Assembly: GCA_947499145.1 (NCBI GenBank)
Contig: CANMNB010000003.1
Span: forward strand, 124,001-188,000
Source: an uncultured Arachnia sp.
GTDB lineage: Bacteria > Actinomycetota > Actinomycetes > Propionibacteriales > Propionibacteriaceae
Reading direction: 5' to 3'
Length of the DNA stretch: 64,000 nucleotides
Shown here: one piece after another, positions 45,112 to 53,252 of the stretch
Layout of the letters: each line of letters opens with the position of its first letter
Position numbering within the stretch: position 1 is the stretch's first letter
Program-made: the position numbers and the translations under genes
Notes under the pieces: generated by a model
Databases searched by the model: none
What the model was told of the DNA's origin: nothing
The model's input: only the letters and a program-made list of their open reading frames with translations

Positions 45112-46044
45112 ATGAAAACCTTCACCCTGCCCGGTACGGACATCACGGCGCCGGCCGTGGTGCTGGGCCTCATGCGCATCCAGGACAAGTCGGACGAGGA
45201 GGTGCGCACCCTGGTGCGGACCGCTCTCGACGCCGGTATCGACTTCATGGACCACGCCGACGTGTACGGCTCCTCCATGCACGGTTGTGAGCGACGATTT
45301 GCCGAAGCCATGCGATTGACCTCATCTGAGCGCGAGTCAATCACGATCCAGTCCAAGGCCGGGATCGTCCCGGACGGGCCCCACTTCGACTTCTCCTACG
45401 ACCGGATCGTCGGCCAGGTCGAGGGATCCCTGAAGGCCCTGGGCACGGACTATCTGGACATCCTCCTCCTCCACCGTCCCGACGCCCTGGTCGAGCCGGA
45501 GGAGGTGGCGCGAGCGTTCGACGAGCTCCACGCTGCCGGCAAGGTGCGCCATTTCGGTGTCTCGAACCACACGCCGGGCCAGATCGAGCTCCTCCGCAGG
45601 TACGTGCGGCAGCCGATCGTGGCCAACCAGATCCAGATCTCGGTCACCCACGCTCCTGCCATCGCCAGCGGGGTGGCGGCCAACATGGGAGACCTCGACC
45701 AGTCGATCGACCGCGACAACGGCATGGTGGACTACTGCCGCCTCCACGACATCACCCTGCAGGCCTGGTCACCTTTCCAGTCCCGATTCTTCACCGGTCC
45801 GTTCCTCGGCAACCCGGAGTACGCGGAGCTCAACTCGGTGATCGATCGCCTCGCCGGGAACTACGGCGTCGAGCCGGAATCGATCGCGGTCGCGTGGCTG
45901 ACGAGGCACCCCGCACGCATGCAGGTGGTGCTGGGGACCACCACCCCCTCGCGCGTCGCCGCGGCCGCGCGCGGAGCCGACGTCGAACTCACCCGGGCGG
46001 AGTGGTACGAGATGTTCCGCGCCGCCGGACACACCGTTCCCTAG
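45112..46044 (+). CDS. aldo/keto reductase (YdhF-like)
   Basis: A 310-residue aldo/keto reductase of the YdhF-like group. The Asp/Tyr block is DFMDHADVYG, the lysine is in IQSKAGI and the histidine in LLLHRPDAL. Cofactor-binding residues near the C-terminus (VVLGTTTPSRVAAAARG) are typical. It is the second gene of a two-gene unit ended by a strong hairpin. The physiological carbonyl substrate cannot be told from sequence. Confidence 0.9.
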   Translation: MKTFTLPGTDITAPAVVLGLMRIQDKSDEEVRTLVRTALDAGIDFMDHADVYGSSMHGCERRFAEAMRLTSSERESITIQSKAGIVPDGPHFDFSYDRIVGQVEGSLKALGTDYLDILLLHRPDALVEPEEVARAFDELHAAGKVRHFGVSNHTPGQIELLRRYVRQPIVANQIQISVTHAPAIASGVAANMGDLDQSIDRDNGMVDYCRLHDITLQAWSPFQSRFFTGPFLGNPEYAELNSVIDRLAGNYGVEPESIAVAWLTRHPARMQVVLGTTTPSRVAAAARGADVELTRAEWYEMFRAAGHTVP

Positions 46045-46052
46045 CCGGTACC

Positions 46053-46090
46053 GGGGTGGGGGAGGTGTCTCGCGGCACCTTCCCCACCCC
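46053..46090. terminator. bidirectional hairpin terminator
   Basis: A 15-bp stem (46053-46067 with 46076-46090, one G-T pair) and an 8-nt loop lie between the convergent reductase gene and the 165-residue unknown gene. Confidence 0.75.
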
Positions 46091-46106
46091 TTGTCAGTGT
46101 TGCCGC

Positions 46107-46604
46107 TTAGAGGGCGAGGTCCGCCTTCAGCTGGTCGGTGCGTTCGACGACGAAACGCGCGGTCTCCTCGTCGGCGAGCGAAGCACCGCCACTGGCCAGG
46201 GCGTACCACTTCACTCGGCCACTGCCGTCGAGCGCCCGGCGCGCAATGATCTGCACCCGTCCCCCACTGACGTCGTGCGCCTCCGACATCATCGTCGAGG
46301 CCTGGATCCGCTCCCGGAACAGCTCAGGGAGACGCCCGACGTCGGACAGCACCGCTTCCCACTCCTCGCCCTGGGTCGTCTTCCAGCGCAGCCGGTTGTC
46401 CTCGGCCCGCCAACCCCCGCCGGCCACCTCGTGCCACCCCCATGTGCGCCACTCGCCAGCCCTGTGGAGGCCCAGCAGTTCGCGGGTGGCAAGCACGTCG
46501 ACACCCTCGCCTCGGGCATGGACCAACACCTCGACGTGTGCGCCGCTGTGGGCGCGCACGCCGGCCTCGAGATCTTTCAGGGACTGCCTGTTCGTCTCCG
46601 CCAT
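46107..46604 (-). CDS. conserved actinobacterial protein of unknown function
   Basis: A 165-residue protein that I cannot assign. It has no signal peptide or membrane helix. Two halves can be seen: an alpha/beta region (residues 1-75) with HARGEGVDVLATRELLGLHRAGEWRTWGWHEVAGGGW, and a second part starting LPELFRERIQAST. Similar small proteins are encoded beside dnaG in other Actinobacteria, which suggests conserved context but no function. GGGGG lies near the ATG at 46604; a start 9 bp upstream is possible. Confidence 0.7.
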   Translation of the reverse strand: MAETNRQSLKDLEAGVRAHSGAHVEVLVHARGEGVDVLATRELLGLHRAGEWRTWGWHEVAGGGWRAEDNRLRWKTTQGEEWEAVLSDVGRLPELFRERIQASTMMSEAHDVSGGRVQIIARRALDGSGRVKWYALASGGASLADEETARFVVERTDQLKADLAL

Positions 46605-46751
46605 GACCCCCATTGTGCTCGATGGCACAGTGAGCACCCAGTCCGTGCGGTGTTGTCCCGCGCGACGTGCGTGTCGTCTGCTCGCTCGGCCGTGTCGTCG
46701 CAGTGCCGGCCGCCGCTGGCGGTCCACTCGAGGTGGGGCTGAGGTGGAGGC

Positions 46752-47570
46752 ATGACCATCAACCATGCTTCCCTTGACGCTCCCCTGCTGACCGCGGCCG
46801 ACGAAGTGGAACTCAGCCGCGCCATCGAGGCGGGCGTGTACGCCGAGTACCTGCTGGCTTCGGGTGACACGCGCCCGGGGCTGGGCCACGTGGCCGCAGC
46901 GGGGCAACGGGCCATGACCAGGCTCTGGGAGTCCAACCTGAGACTGGTCATGGTCATCGCCTCCCGGGCCGCGCGACGCCATGACCTTCCAGTCGATGAC
47001 CTCTTCCAGGATGGCTGCGTCGGCCTCGCGGAGTCGATCCTGCGTTTCGATTGGAGTCGCGGGTTCAAGTTCAGCACCTATGCCCACGACCAGATCACCC
47101 ACGCCGTGTGGGCCAGTTCGGCCAGGCGGGCAGGACTGCTGGACGGTCCCCTCCACCGCCTCCGGGTGCGACACAGCCTGCAGGCCGTGCAGGACGCCCA
47201 GGCTGTGGAGTCCGCGGCGCCGGTGTCGTCGCTCGAGGCCGCCCGGTTGGCCGGGTTCTCGACCGTGGAGGCGAGGCTCGCGCAGGTGACGGTGTCCTCG
47301 CTGGACGACGCCGCCCTCGAGTTGCCGGTGGTGGACTCCGCCTTCGAGGCCGTTGAGCGGGGCGATCTCGACTTCCTCCACCTCATGGGATGGACGGGAG
47401 ACCTCCTGCGTGCCCGCTACGGGATCGGCTGTCGGAGGATCAGCAGGGCCGCGGCAGCCGCTCGGCTGGGAGTGCCGCCCTCCACCCTGGCGCGGGTGGA
47501 GGAGCGGGCGCTGCGCACGGCCAGGAAACTGCTGGAGCAGGACTCCTGCCGCCACCCAGCAGTGGCCTGA
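46752..47570 (+). CDS. sigma-70 family sigma factor, divergent group 2 type
   Basis: A 272-residue RNA polymerase sigma factor. Region 1.2 is at about residues 12-36, region 2 at 58-125 (NLRLVMVIASRAARRHDLPVDDLFQDG, then FKFSTYAHDQITHAV), region 3 follows, and region 4.2 has a helix-turn-helix at about 225-262 (AAAARLGVPPSTLARVEERALR). The usual WWIRQ of region 2.3-2.4 reads DQITH, so the tryptophan pair that stacks on the -12 base pair is absent. GGTGGAGG precedes the ATG. The hrdA gene holds a similar place beside dnaG in Streptomyces. Confidence 0.85.
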   Translation: MTINHASLDAPLLTAADEVELSRAIEAGVYAEYLLASGDTRPGLGHVAAAGQRAMTRLWESNLRLVMVIASRAARRHDLPVDDLFQDGCVGLAESILRFDWSRGFKFSTYAHDQITHAVWASSARRAGLLDGPLHRLRVRHSLQAVQDAQAVESAAPVSSLEAARLAGFSTVEARLAQVTVSSLDDAALELPVVDSAFEAVERGDLDFLHLMGWTGDLLRARYGIGCRRISRAAAAARLGVPPSTLARVEERALRTARKLLEQDSCRHPAVA

Positions 47571-47575
47571 GAGGG

Positions 47576-49405
47576 TTAGTCACCCACGCCGACCATGAGC
47601 AGCCGCTTGCGCTGCATCTCCAGTTCCGTGAGTTCCGCGAACTGTCGGCGGTGGCCCGTCGGGTCCTTGACCGGGTCCGTGCGCTGCAGCCGTGACTTGC
47701 ACTCCGCGATGCGGCGCACCACACGGCGAAGCTGGAGCTGGCTGCTGTGAGCGAGCGAGTACATCTCGTCGGGGTCGCGCAGCACCGGCTCCACGCACAG
47801 CGCCACCAGGAGTTGCGTCACCAAGGGATGCCCGGCGGCCGCCCGCAGGCGATCGATCCATCCCTCGCCGAGCTCCGTGGCCGAGACGAGGGCGAAGACC
47901 GTGCGGTACGCGGGATGGGTGAAGTCATCCTCCACCAGCCCGTTCCAGGCGGCATCGAACGTCTGGGGGTGCTGCAGCATCAACTTGAGTGTGTCTCGTT
48001 CCAGACGGAGCACCGGGTCGTTCGGATCAGGCCAGTCCGGAGCGTCCTCGCGCGGCGCGGCGACCGGTACGGGTTCGTCCTGGGCGCCTCGCCGGGATCG
48101 CCGTGACACCTCCGCGCGGACCTCCTCGATGTCCATTCCCAACATCCCGGACAGCTCCCGCAGGTACTGCGACAGCAGCGACGCGTCGCGAATCGACGAG
48201 ATCAGACCAGCGGCCTCGCGCAGGGCCCCGAGACGCCCATCCGCGCGGTCCAGGTCGAAGCCGCGCAGGACGTTCTGCATAACGAAGCGATACAGCGGCA
48301 CTCGTCGCGCGACCAGCTCGCGCACAGCCTCCGCGCCACCCTGCAGACGCAGGTCACACGGGTCCAGTCCGGTGGGCTCGACGGCCACGTAGGTCTGGGC
48401 GATGAAGTTCTGGTCACCCTTGAACACCTTCAGCGCAGCCTTCTGGCCCGCTGCGTCGCCGTCGAAGGTGAAGATGACCTCCCCGTGCATGCCGTCGACG
48501 CTGCCCATGAGCCGCTGGAGAAGTCGCGCGTGGTCGTCGCCGAAGGCCGTGCCACAGCTGGCGACGGCGGTCTCGACACCGGACAGGTGGGCAGCCATCA
48601 CGTCGGTGTAACCCTCGACGACGACAGCCTGCGACGACCGGCCGATGGCCCGCCGGGCCAGGTCGAGACCGTAGAGGACCTGGGACTTCTTGTACACCGG
48701 GGACTCGGGGGTGTTGATGTACTTGGCGGGCAGGCGGTCGTCGTCGTGGATCCGCCGTGCCCCGAACCCAAGGACGGCCTGCGCCGAGTCGCGAATCGGC
48801 CACAGGAGCCGACCCACGAAGAAGTCCCGCCCACCGTCCCGCACCAGGCCGGCGGTCCTCAGCGTGGCGTCGTCGAACCCGCGGGCCCGGAGATGGCTCC
48901 GGAGGGCGTGCCCGCTTCGCGGGGCATAGCCCACGCGGAAGTGCTCCGCGGCCGCGCGATCGAAGCCTCGTGAGTCCAGGAACTGCCGGGCCACGATCGC
49001 CTCCGGCGTGGACAGCTGGGCGACGAAGTAGTCCTCCGCCGCCTGGTTGGCCTCGAGGATGCGTTTCCGGAGGCCCGGAGGTTGGCTGGGGGTGCCGTCG
49101 TCGCTCACCCGCAGCACGATCCCAGCGCGATCGGCAAGCACCTGCACGGCCTCCAGGAAGCCAAGGTTCTGCTGGCGCTGCAGGAACGTGATGACGTCGC
49201 CCCCCTCGCCGCAGCCAAAACAGTAGAAGAACCCGCGCGCCGGCGTCACCGTGAAGCTCGGTGTCTTCTCGTCGTGGAAGGGGCACAGACCCTTGAACGA
49301 CCCCCCGCCCGCATTGCGGAGCGCCACGTAGTCCGAGACCACCTCGTCGATCCGGACACGTTGACGGACAGCCGCGATGTCCTCGTCGTTGATGCGTCCG
49401 GCCAT
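47576..49405 (-). CDS. dnaG: DNA primase
   Basis: Makes RNA primers for replication. The 609-residue protein has the CHC2 zinc finger (GLCPFHDEKTPSFTV and FFYCFGCGEGGD), the RNA polymerase core with AEHFRVGYAP, and the TOPRIM motifs VVVEGYTDVMA and TFDGDAAGQKA. The C-terminal helicase-binding domain follows. TAGACT 8 nt before the ATG at 49405 indicates a leaderless message. It ends 5 bp from the convergent sigma factor gene and lies just downstream of dgt. Confidence 0.95.
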   Translation of the reverse strand: MAGRINDEDIAAVRQRVRIDEVVSDYVALRNAGGGSFKGLCPFHDEKTPSFTVTPARGFFYCFGCGEGGDVITFLQRQQNLGFLEAVQVLADRAGIVLRVSDDGTPSQPPGLRKRILEANQAAEDYFVAQLSTPEAIVARQFLDSRGFDRAAAEHFRVGYAPRSGHALRSHLRARGFDDATLRTAGLVRDGGRDFFVGRLLWPIRDSAQAVLGFGARRIHDDDRLPAKYINTPESPVYKKSQVLYGLDLARRAIGRSSQAVVVEGYTDVMAAHLSGVETAVASCGTAFGDDHARLLQRLMGSVDGMHGEVIFTFDGDAAGQKAALKVFKGDQNFIAQTYVAVEPTGLDPCDLRLQGGAEAVRELVARRVPLYRFVMQNVLRGFDLDRADGRLGALREAAGLISSIRDASLLSQYLRELSGMLGMDIEEVRAEVSRRSRRGAQDEPVPVAAPREDAPDWPDPNDPVLRLERDTLKLMLQHPQTFDAAWNGLVEDDFTHPAYRTVFALVSATELGEGWIDRLRAAAGHPLVTQLLVALCVEPVLRDPDEMYSLAHSSQLQLRRVVRRIAECKSRLQRTDPVKDPTGHRRQFAELTELEMQRKRLLMVGVGD

Positions 49406-49413
49406 GGTCAGGG

Positions 49414-49419
49414 AGTCTA
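49414..49419 (-). promoter_or_regulatory. leaderless -10 box TAGACT for dnaG
   Basis: TAGACT on the minus strand ends 8 nt before the dnaG ATG at 49405. Confidence 0.45.
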
Positions 49420-49427
49420 GTCTCCTC

Positions 49428-50540
49428 TCAGATGCCCCGGCCGATCCCCCTCGGTAGTTCCGAGGGGTCCCAGCCGAGCAGGCGCTGTGCGGTGTCGAAC
49501 GCGAAACGGTCAGTCATACCGCCCACGTAGGCCACCACGGCGTGCACCGGATCGCCGGTGCGGTGCGCATCCGGCAGCGCCTGCGGGTTGTCCAGGTAGA
49601 ACTCCACCAGGTCGCGCAGCACCTGGACCACGGTCCTCGATTGTTGGACCGACTCTGGCCGCGTGTAGATGCGCTCGTAGTTGAACCGTCGGAGCTCCGC
49701 CAGAGCCGACGCCGTGTTGGGGGCCATGCCAACGACGCCAGTCGCCGTCGTGGTCTCGATGACCGAGTTGAGGAAGGTGGCCAGCTGGGTGCGCCGGGAG
49801 GTGCCGGCAACCTCGATGACCTCCGCGGGGACGTCCGTCGGGGCGACGATCCCGGCGTGCACGGCGTCCTCGAGGTCGTGGGCGCAGTAGGCGATGCGGT
49901 CGGCCCACGAGACGATCTCGCCCTCGATCGTCGCCGGCGCCGGCCGGGACCAGGAGTGGTTGCGGATCCCGTCGAGCGTCTCGCGGCAGAGGTTGAGGTC
50001 CGACAGCACGACGTCAGCCCCCCACGGACCGTGGTCGTAGCCGTCGGGAAGGAAGGCGTCGAAGGCGTCCTCGGACGCGTGGCCGCCGGGACCGTGTCCA
50101 CAATCGTGTCCGAGTGCCATGGCCTCGGCGAGCGTCACGTTGGCCCCGATTCCCCTGGCCATCGCGACGGCGCACTGCGCCACTTCGATGGCATGCGTCA
50201 ACCGCGTGCGCTGGTGATCGGTGGGGTGCACCACCACCTGGGTCTTGCCCGCCAGACGCCGGAAGGCCGTCGAGTGCACGATGCGGTCCCTGTCACGTTC
50301 GAAGCACGTTCGCAGCGGGTCGGGCTCCTCCTCGACCGCCCGGTCACCGGCGCCACGGGAGAAGGTCGCTGCGGCATTGAGGGTGCGACGCTCCGCCTCC
50401 TCCCGGGCGCGCCGATCACGAACCGTGTCCGGCGCGATGCGTGCGCTCGAGGAGGCGTGGGCCACGACGACGTCCTCGCGTCCGTGCCCGTGCATCGTCA
50501 ACGCCCATTGCTGGGCCCTCGGCAGCAGCTCCTCGTCCAT
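49428..50540 (-). CDS. dgt: deoxyguanosinetriphosphate triphosphohydrolase
   Basis: An HD-domain dNTP triphosphohydrolase of 370 residues that converts dGTP (perhaps other dNTPs) to the nucleoside and triphosphate. The metal-binding set is visible: RRLAGKTQV, RTRLTHAIEVAQ, GHDCGHGPGGH and SWADRIAYCAHD. A TAGGGT hexamer lies 9 nt before the ATG. It stands upstream of dnaG on the same strand, a common actinobacterial pairing that links nucleotide pool control to replication. Confidence 0.92.
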   Translation of the reverse strand: MDEELLPRAQQWALTMHGHGREDVVVAHASSSARIAPDTVRDRRAREEAERRTLNAAATFSRGAGDRAVEEEPDPLRTCFERDRDRIVHSTAFRRLAGKTQVVVHPTDHQRTRLTHAIEVAQCAVAMARGIGANVTLAEAMALGHDCGHGPGGHASEDAFDAFLPDGYDHGPWGADVVLSDLNLCRETLDGIRNHSWSRPAPATIEGEIVSWADRIAYCAHDLEDAVHAGIVAPTDVPAEVIEVAGTSRRTQLATFLNSVIETTTATGVVGMAPNTASALAELRRFNYERIYTRPESVQQSRTVVQVLRDLVEFYLDNPQALPDAHRTGDPVHAVVAYVGGMTDRFAFDTAQRLLGWDPSELPRGIGRGI

Positions 50541-50581
50541 GTCGTGGCCACCCTAGCGCCGCGTACGGACAGCTGGGCGCC

Positions 50582-51868
50582 TCAGCGCTCCCCCATCGGC
50601 AACCACTCGGTCAGGGGATCGCCCACGTACAGCTGGCGTGGTCGATGGATTCGCTGGTCCGGGTTGTCGTGGATCTCCTTCCAATGGGCGATCCATCCCG
50701 GGGTGCGGCCGATCGCGAACAGGACCGTGAACATGTCCAGCGGGATCCCGATCGCCCGAAGGATGATGCCGGAGTAGAAGTCGACGTTCGGGTACAGCCG
50801 CCGCTCACGGAAGTAGTCGTCTGCCAGCGCGGCCTCCTCCACCTGGCGCGCAATGTCCAGTAGGGGGTCGGTGATGTGCATCGACTCGAGCAGGTCGTCG
50901 GCCGCCTGCTTGAGGATTTTCGCGCGCGGATCGAAGTTGCGGTAGATGCGGTGCCCGAACCCCATGAGCTTGACGCCCGACTTCTTGTCCTTGGCCTGGT
51001 CGATGTAGCGGGCGACGGGGGTGCCCTGCTCGTGGATGCTCTCCAGCATCTCGATCACCGCCATGTTCGCGCCCCCGTGCAGGGGGCCCCACAGTGCGTT
51101 GACACCGGCCGAGACGGACGTGAAGAGGTTCGCGCCACCGGAGGCCACCATGCGCACGGTCGACGTCGAGCAGTTCTGCTCGTGGTCGGCGTGGAGCACG
51201 AGGAACATGTTGAGGGCGTGCGCCACCTCAGGCGTCGCCTCGTAGTCCCGGTAGGGCACGGAGAACATCATGTGCAGGAAGTTCTCGGCGTAAGGGAGGT
51301 CGTAGCGCGGGTAGGCGATCGGTTGGCCGATGTGCGACTTGTACGATGCGGCCGCGATCGTCCGAGTCTTGGCGATCAGCGCCGCTGCGGCGCGGCGGAA
51401 CCCGCCGGCGTCGGTGATGTGGATCTCGGGCAGGTCGTAGGCCTGGATGGCGTTGATCATGGCCGACAGGATCGCCATGGGGTGCGCATCGGCCGGGAAG
51501 CCATCGAAATGCTTGCGCATGTCGCGGTGCAGGGCCGAGTTCTCCGTGAGCAGGTCCCGGAACTCGGCGCGCTCCTCGTCGTCCGGCAGTTCTCCGAAGA
51601 TGAGCAGCTCGGCGACTTCCACGAACGACGAACGCGCGGCGAGGTCCTCGATCGGAACGCCCCGGTAGCGCAGGACGCCGTTCTCGCCGTCGATGTAGGT
51701 GATCTGGGACGCGCAGGACCCCGTATTGGCGTAGCTGTCGTCCAGGGTGATCAGGCCCGTCCTGGAGCGCAGCCGGGAGATGTCGAGGGCCCTCTCCCCC
51801 TCCGTGCCCGTGAGAACGGGCAGCTCGTAGCTTCGCCCGTCGATGATCAACGTTGCTGTCTCGGTCAT
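50582..51868 (-). CDS. gltA: citrate synthase
   Basis: Condenses oxaloacetate and acetyl-CoA at the entry to the tricarboxylic acid cycle. The 428-residue type II enzyme has the catalytic histidines in VLHADHEQN and GFGHRIYRNFDPR, and the aspartate in the C-terminal NVDFYSG block. GAGGAGGAG precedes the ATG. It lies between dgt and dusB on the same strand; a 132-bp gap before it shows no other feature. Confidence 0.95.
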   Translation of the reverse strand: MTETATLIIDGRSYELPVLTGTEGERALDISRLRSRTGLITLDDSYANTGSCASQITYIDGENGVLRYRGVPIEDLAARSSFVEVAELLIFGELPDDEERAEFRDLLTENSALHRDMRKHFDGFPADAHPMAILSAMINAIQAYDLPEIHITDAGGFRRAAAALIAKTRTIAAASYKSHIGQPIAYPRYDLPYAENFLHMMFSVPYRDYEATPEVAHALNMFLVLHADHEQNCSTSTVRMVASGGANLFTSVSAGVNALWGPLHGGANMAVIEMLESIHEQGTPVARYIDQAKDKKSGVKLMGFGHRIYRNFDPRAKILKQAADDLLESMHITDPLLDIARQVEEAALADDYFRERRLYPNVDFYSGIILRAIGIPLDMFTVLFAIGRTPGWIAHWKEIHDNPDQRIHRPRQLYVGDPLTEWLPMGER

Positions 51869-52000
51869 CGTCTCCTCCTCCTGCGCCGGTCGATCATTGA
51901 GCGACGCGGTGTGCCGGTTGCGACGAAACGCTAGCCCCAGCCCTCACGCCTACCGCGGGCGGGGTCGGTTGGGGAGGCGAAGACGCTTGTCAGGGGTGGA

Positions 52001-53161
52001 TCAGCCGCCCGAGGAATCCAACTCCGCACCTGAGAGGTCGAGCTCGCAGCCGGTCGTGTCGTCGTACCAGCCGAGCGGGACGACCACCTTCGAGCGGGGG
52101 CTCCCCTGACGGCCGCGGGGAGTCCCGAGCTCCGTTTCGGGGAAGGGTTGCGCCGCGTCCAACTGGCCCACGAGGTCCACGAGCTCGTCCATCGTGCTCA
52201 CCATCGCGAAACTCCGGCGCAGTTCGCCCACCGGGTAGCCCTTGAAGTACCAAGCCATGTGCTTGCGCAGATCGACGAGCCCGCGGGGGCCCATGATCCC
52301 GGTGAGGAGTTCGGCGTGGTGGATGATCATCCGGCCCACCTCCCCGAGCGTCGGGCGCTGGCGATGCTGCAGGCCATGGAACGCGGCGTCCAAATCACCG
52401 AACAGCCACGGGCGTCCCAGACAACCCCGCCCGATCACGACGCCGTCACAGCCGGTGGCGCGCATCATCTCGACGGCGTCCTCCGCCTCCCAGATGTCGC
52501 CGTTTCCCAGCACCGGGATGCCCACCGCCTGCTTGAGCTCGCCGATGCGATCCCAGTCAGCCTCGCCCGAGTACGCCTGCTGAACGGTGCGTGCATGCAG
52601 TGCGATGGCCGCGGCGCCCTCCTCCTCGGCGATGCGCCCCGCGTCGAGGAACGTCTCGTGCTCGTCGTCGATTCCGACCCTCGTCTTGATCGTCACCGGC
52701 ACCCCGAACTCATCGGCGGCGCGGACGGTGGCGCGCACGATCTGGCGCAGGCGGTCACGCTTGTACGGCAGGACACCTCCACCACCCTTCCGCGTGACCT
52801 TGGGCACCGGGCATCCGAAGTTGAGGTCGATGTGGTCCACGGAGTAGTCGGTGCACAGGATCCGCGCGGCATCCGCCATCGTGCCCGGATCGACCCCGTA
52901 GAGCTGGACCGACCTCGTCGTCTCCCCCGGATCGAACTGCAGCATGTCGCGCGTCTTCGGGTCCCCCACCACGAGGCCGCGGGACGTGATCATCTCGCAC
53001 ACGTACAGGCCGGCACCCTGCTCGCGGCACAACTGTCGGAAGGCGGCGTTCGTGACGCCTGCCATCGGGGCCAGCACGACCGGGAGGTCGACGACGACGG
53101 CGTCCCGACGGCTGGGCGCGTGGAGACGGAGCGGCGCAGCGTCCACGGCGGTCGTGGTCAT
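52001..53161 (-). CDS. dusB: tRNA-dihydrouridine synthase
   Basis: A flavin-dependent enzyme that reduces specific uridines in tRNA. The 386-residue protein shows the TIM-barrel motifs LAPMAGVTNAAFR, the catalytic cysteine in LNFGCPVPKVTRKGGG, IALHARTVQQAYSG and GNGDIWEAEDAVEMM, plus the C-terminal helical domain. AGGAGGACTG stands before the ATG. The last 45 residues are a low-conservation tail ending in an acidic/serine stretch. Confidence 0.93.
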   Translation of the reverse strand: MTTTAVDAAPLRLHAPSRRDAVVVDLPVVLAPMAGVTNAAFRQLCREQGAGLYVCEMITSRGLVVGDPKTRDMLQFDPGETTRSVQLYGVDPGTMADAARILCTDYSVDHIDLNFGCPVPKVTRKGGGGVLPYKRDRLRQIVRATVRAADEFGVPVTIKTRVGIDDEHETFLDAGRIAEEEGAAAIALHARTVQQAYSGEADWDRIGELKQAVGIPVLGNGDIWEAEDAVEMMRATGCDGVVIGRGCLGRPWLFGDLDAAFHGLQHRQRPTLGEVGRMIIHHAELLTGIMGPRGLVDLRKHMAWYFKGYPVGELRRSFAMVSTMDELVDLVGQLDAAQPFPETELGTPRGRQGSPRSKVVVPLGWYDDTTGCELDLSGAELDSSGG

Positions 53162-53252
53162 CAGTCCTCCTGGCGAATCGACTGCGCGAGTCTACCCCTC
53201 GCGATCCCGGCAGGCGATTGCATCGTGGGGCACCCTGCGGTGGGATGGGTGC

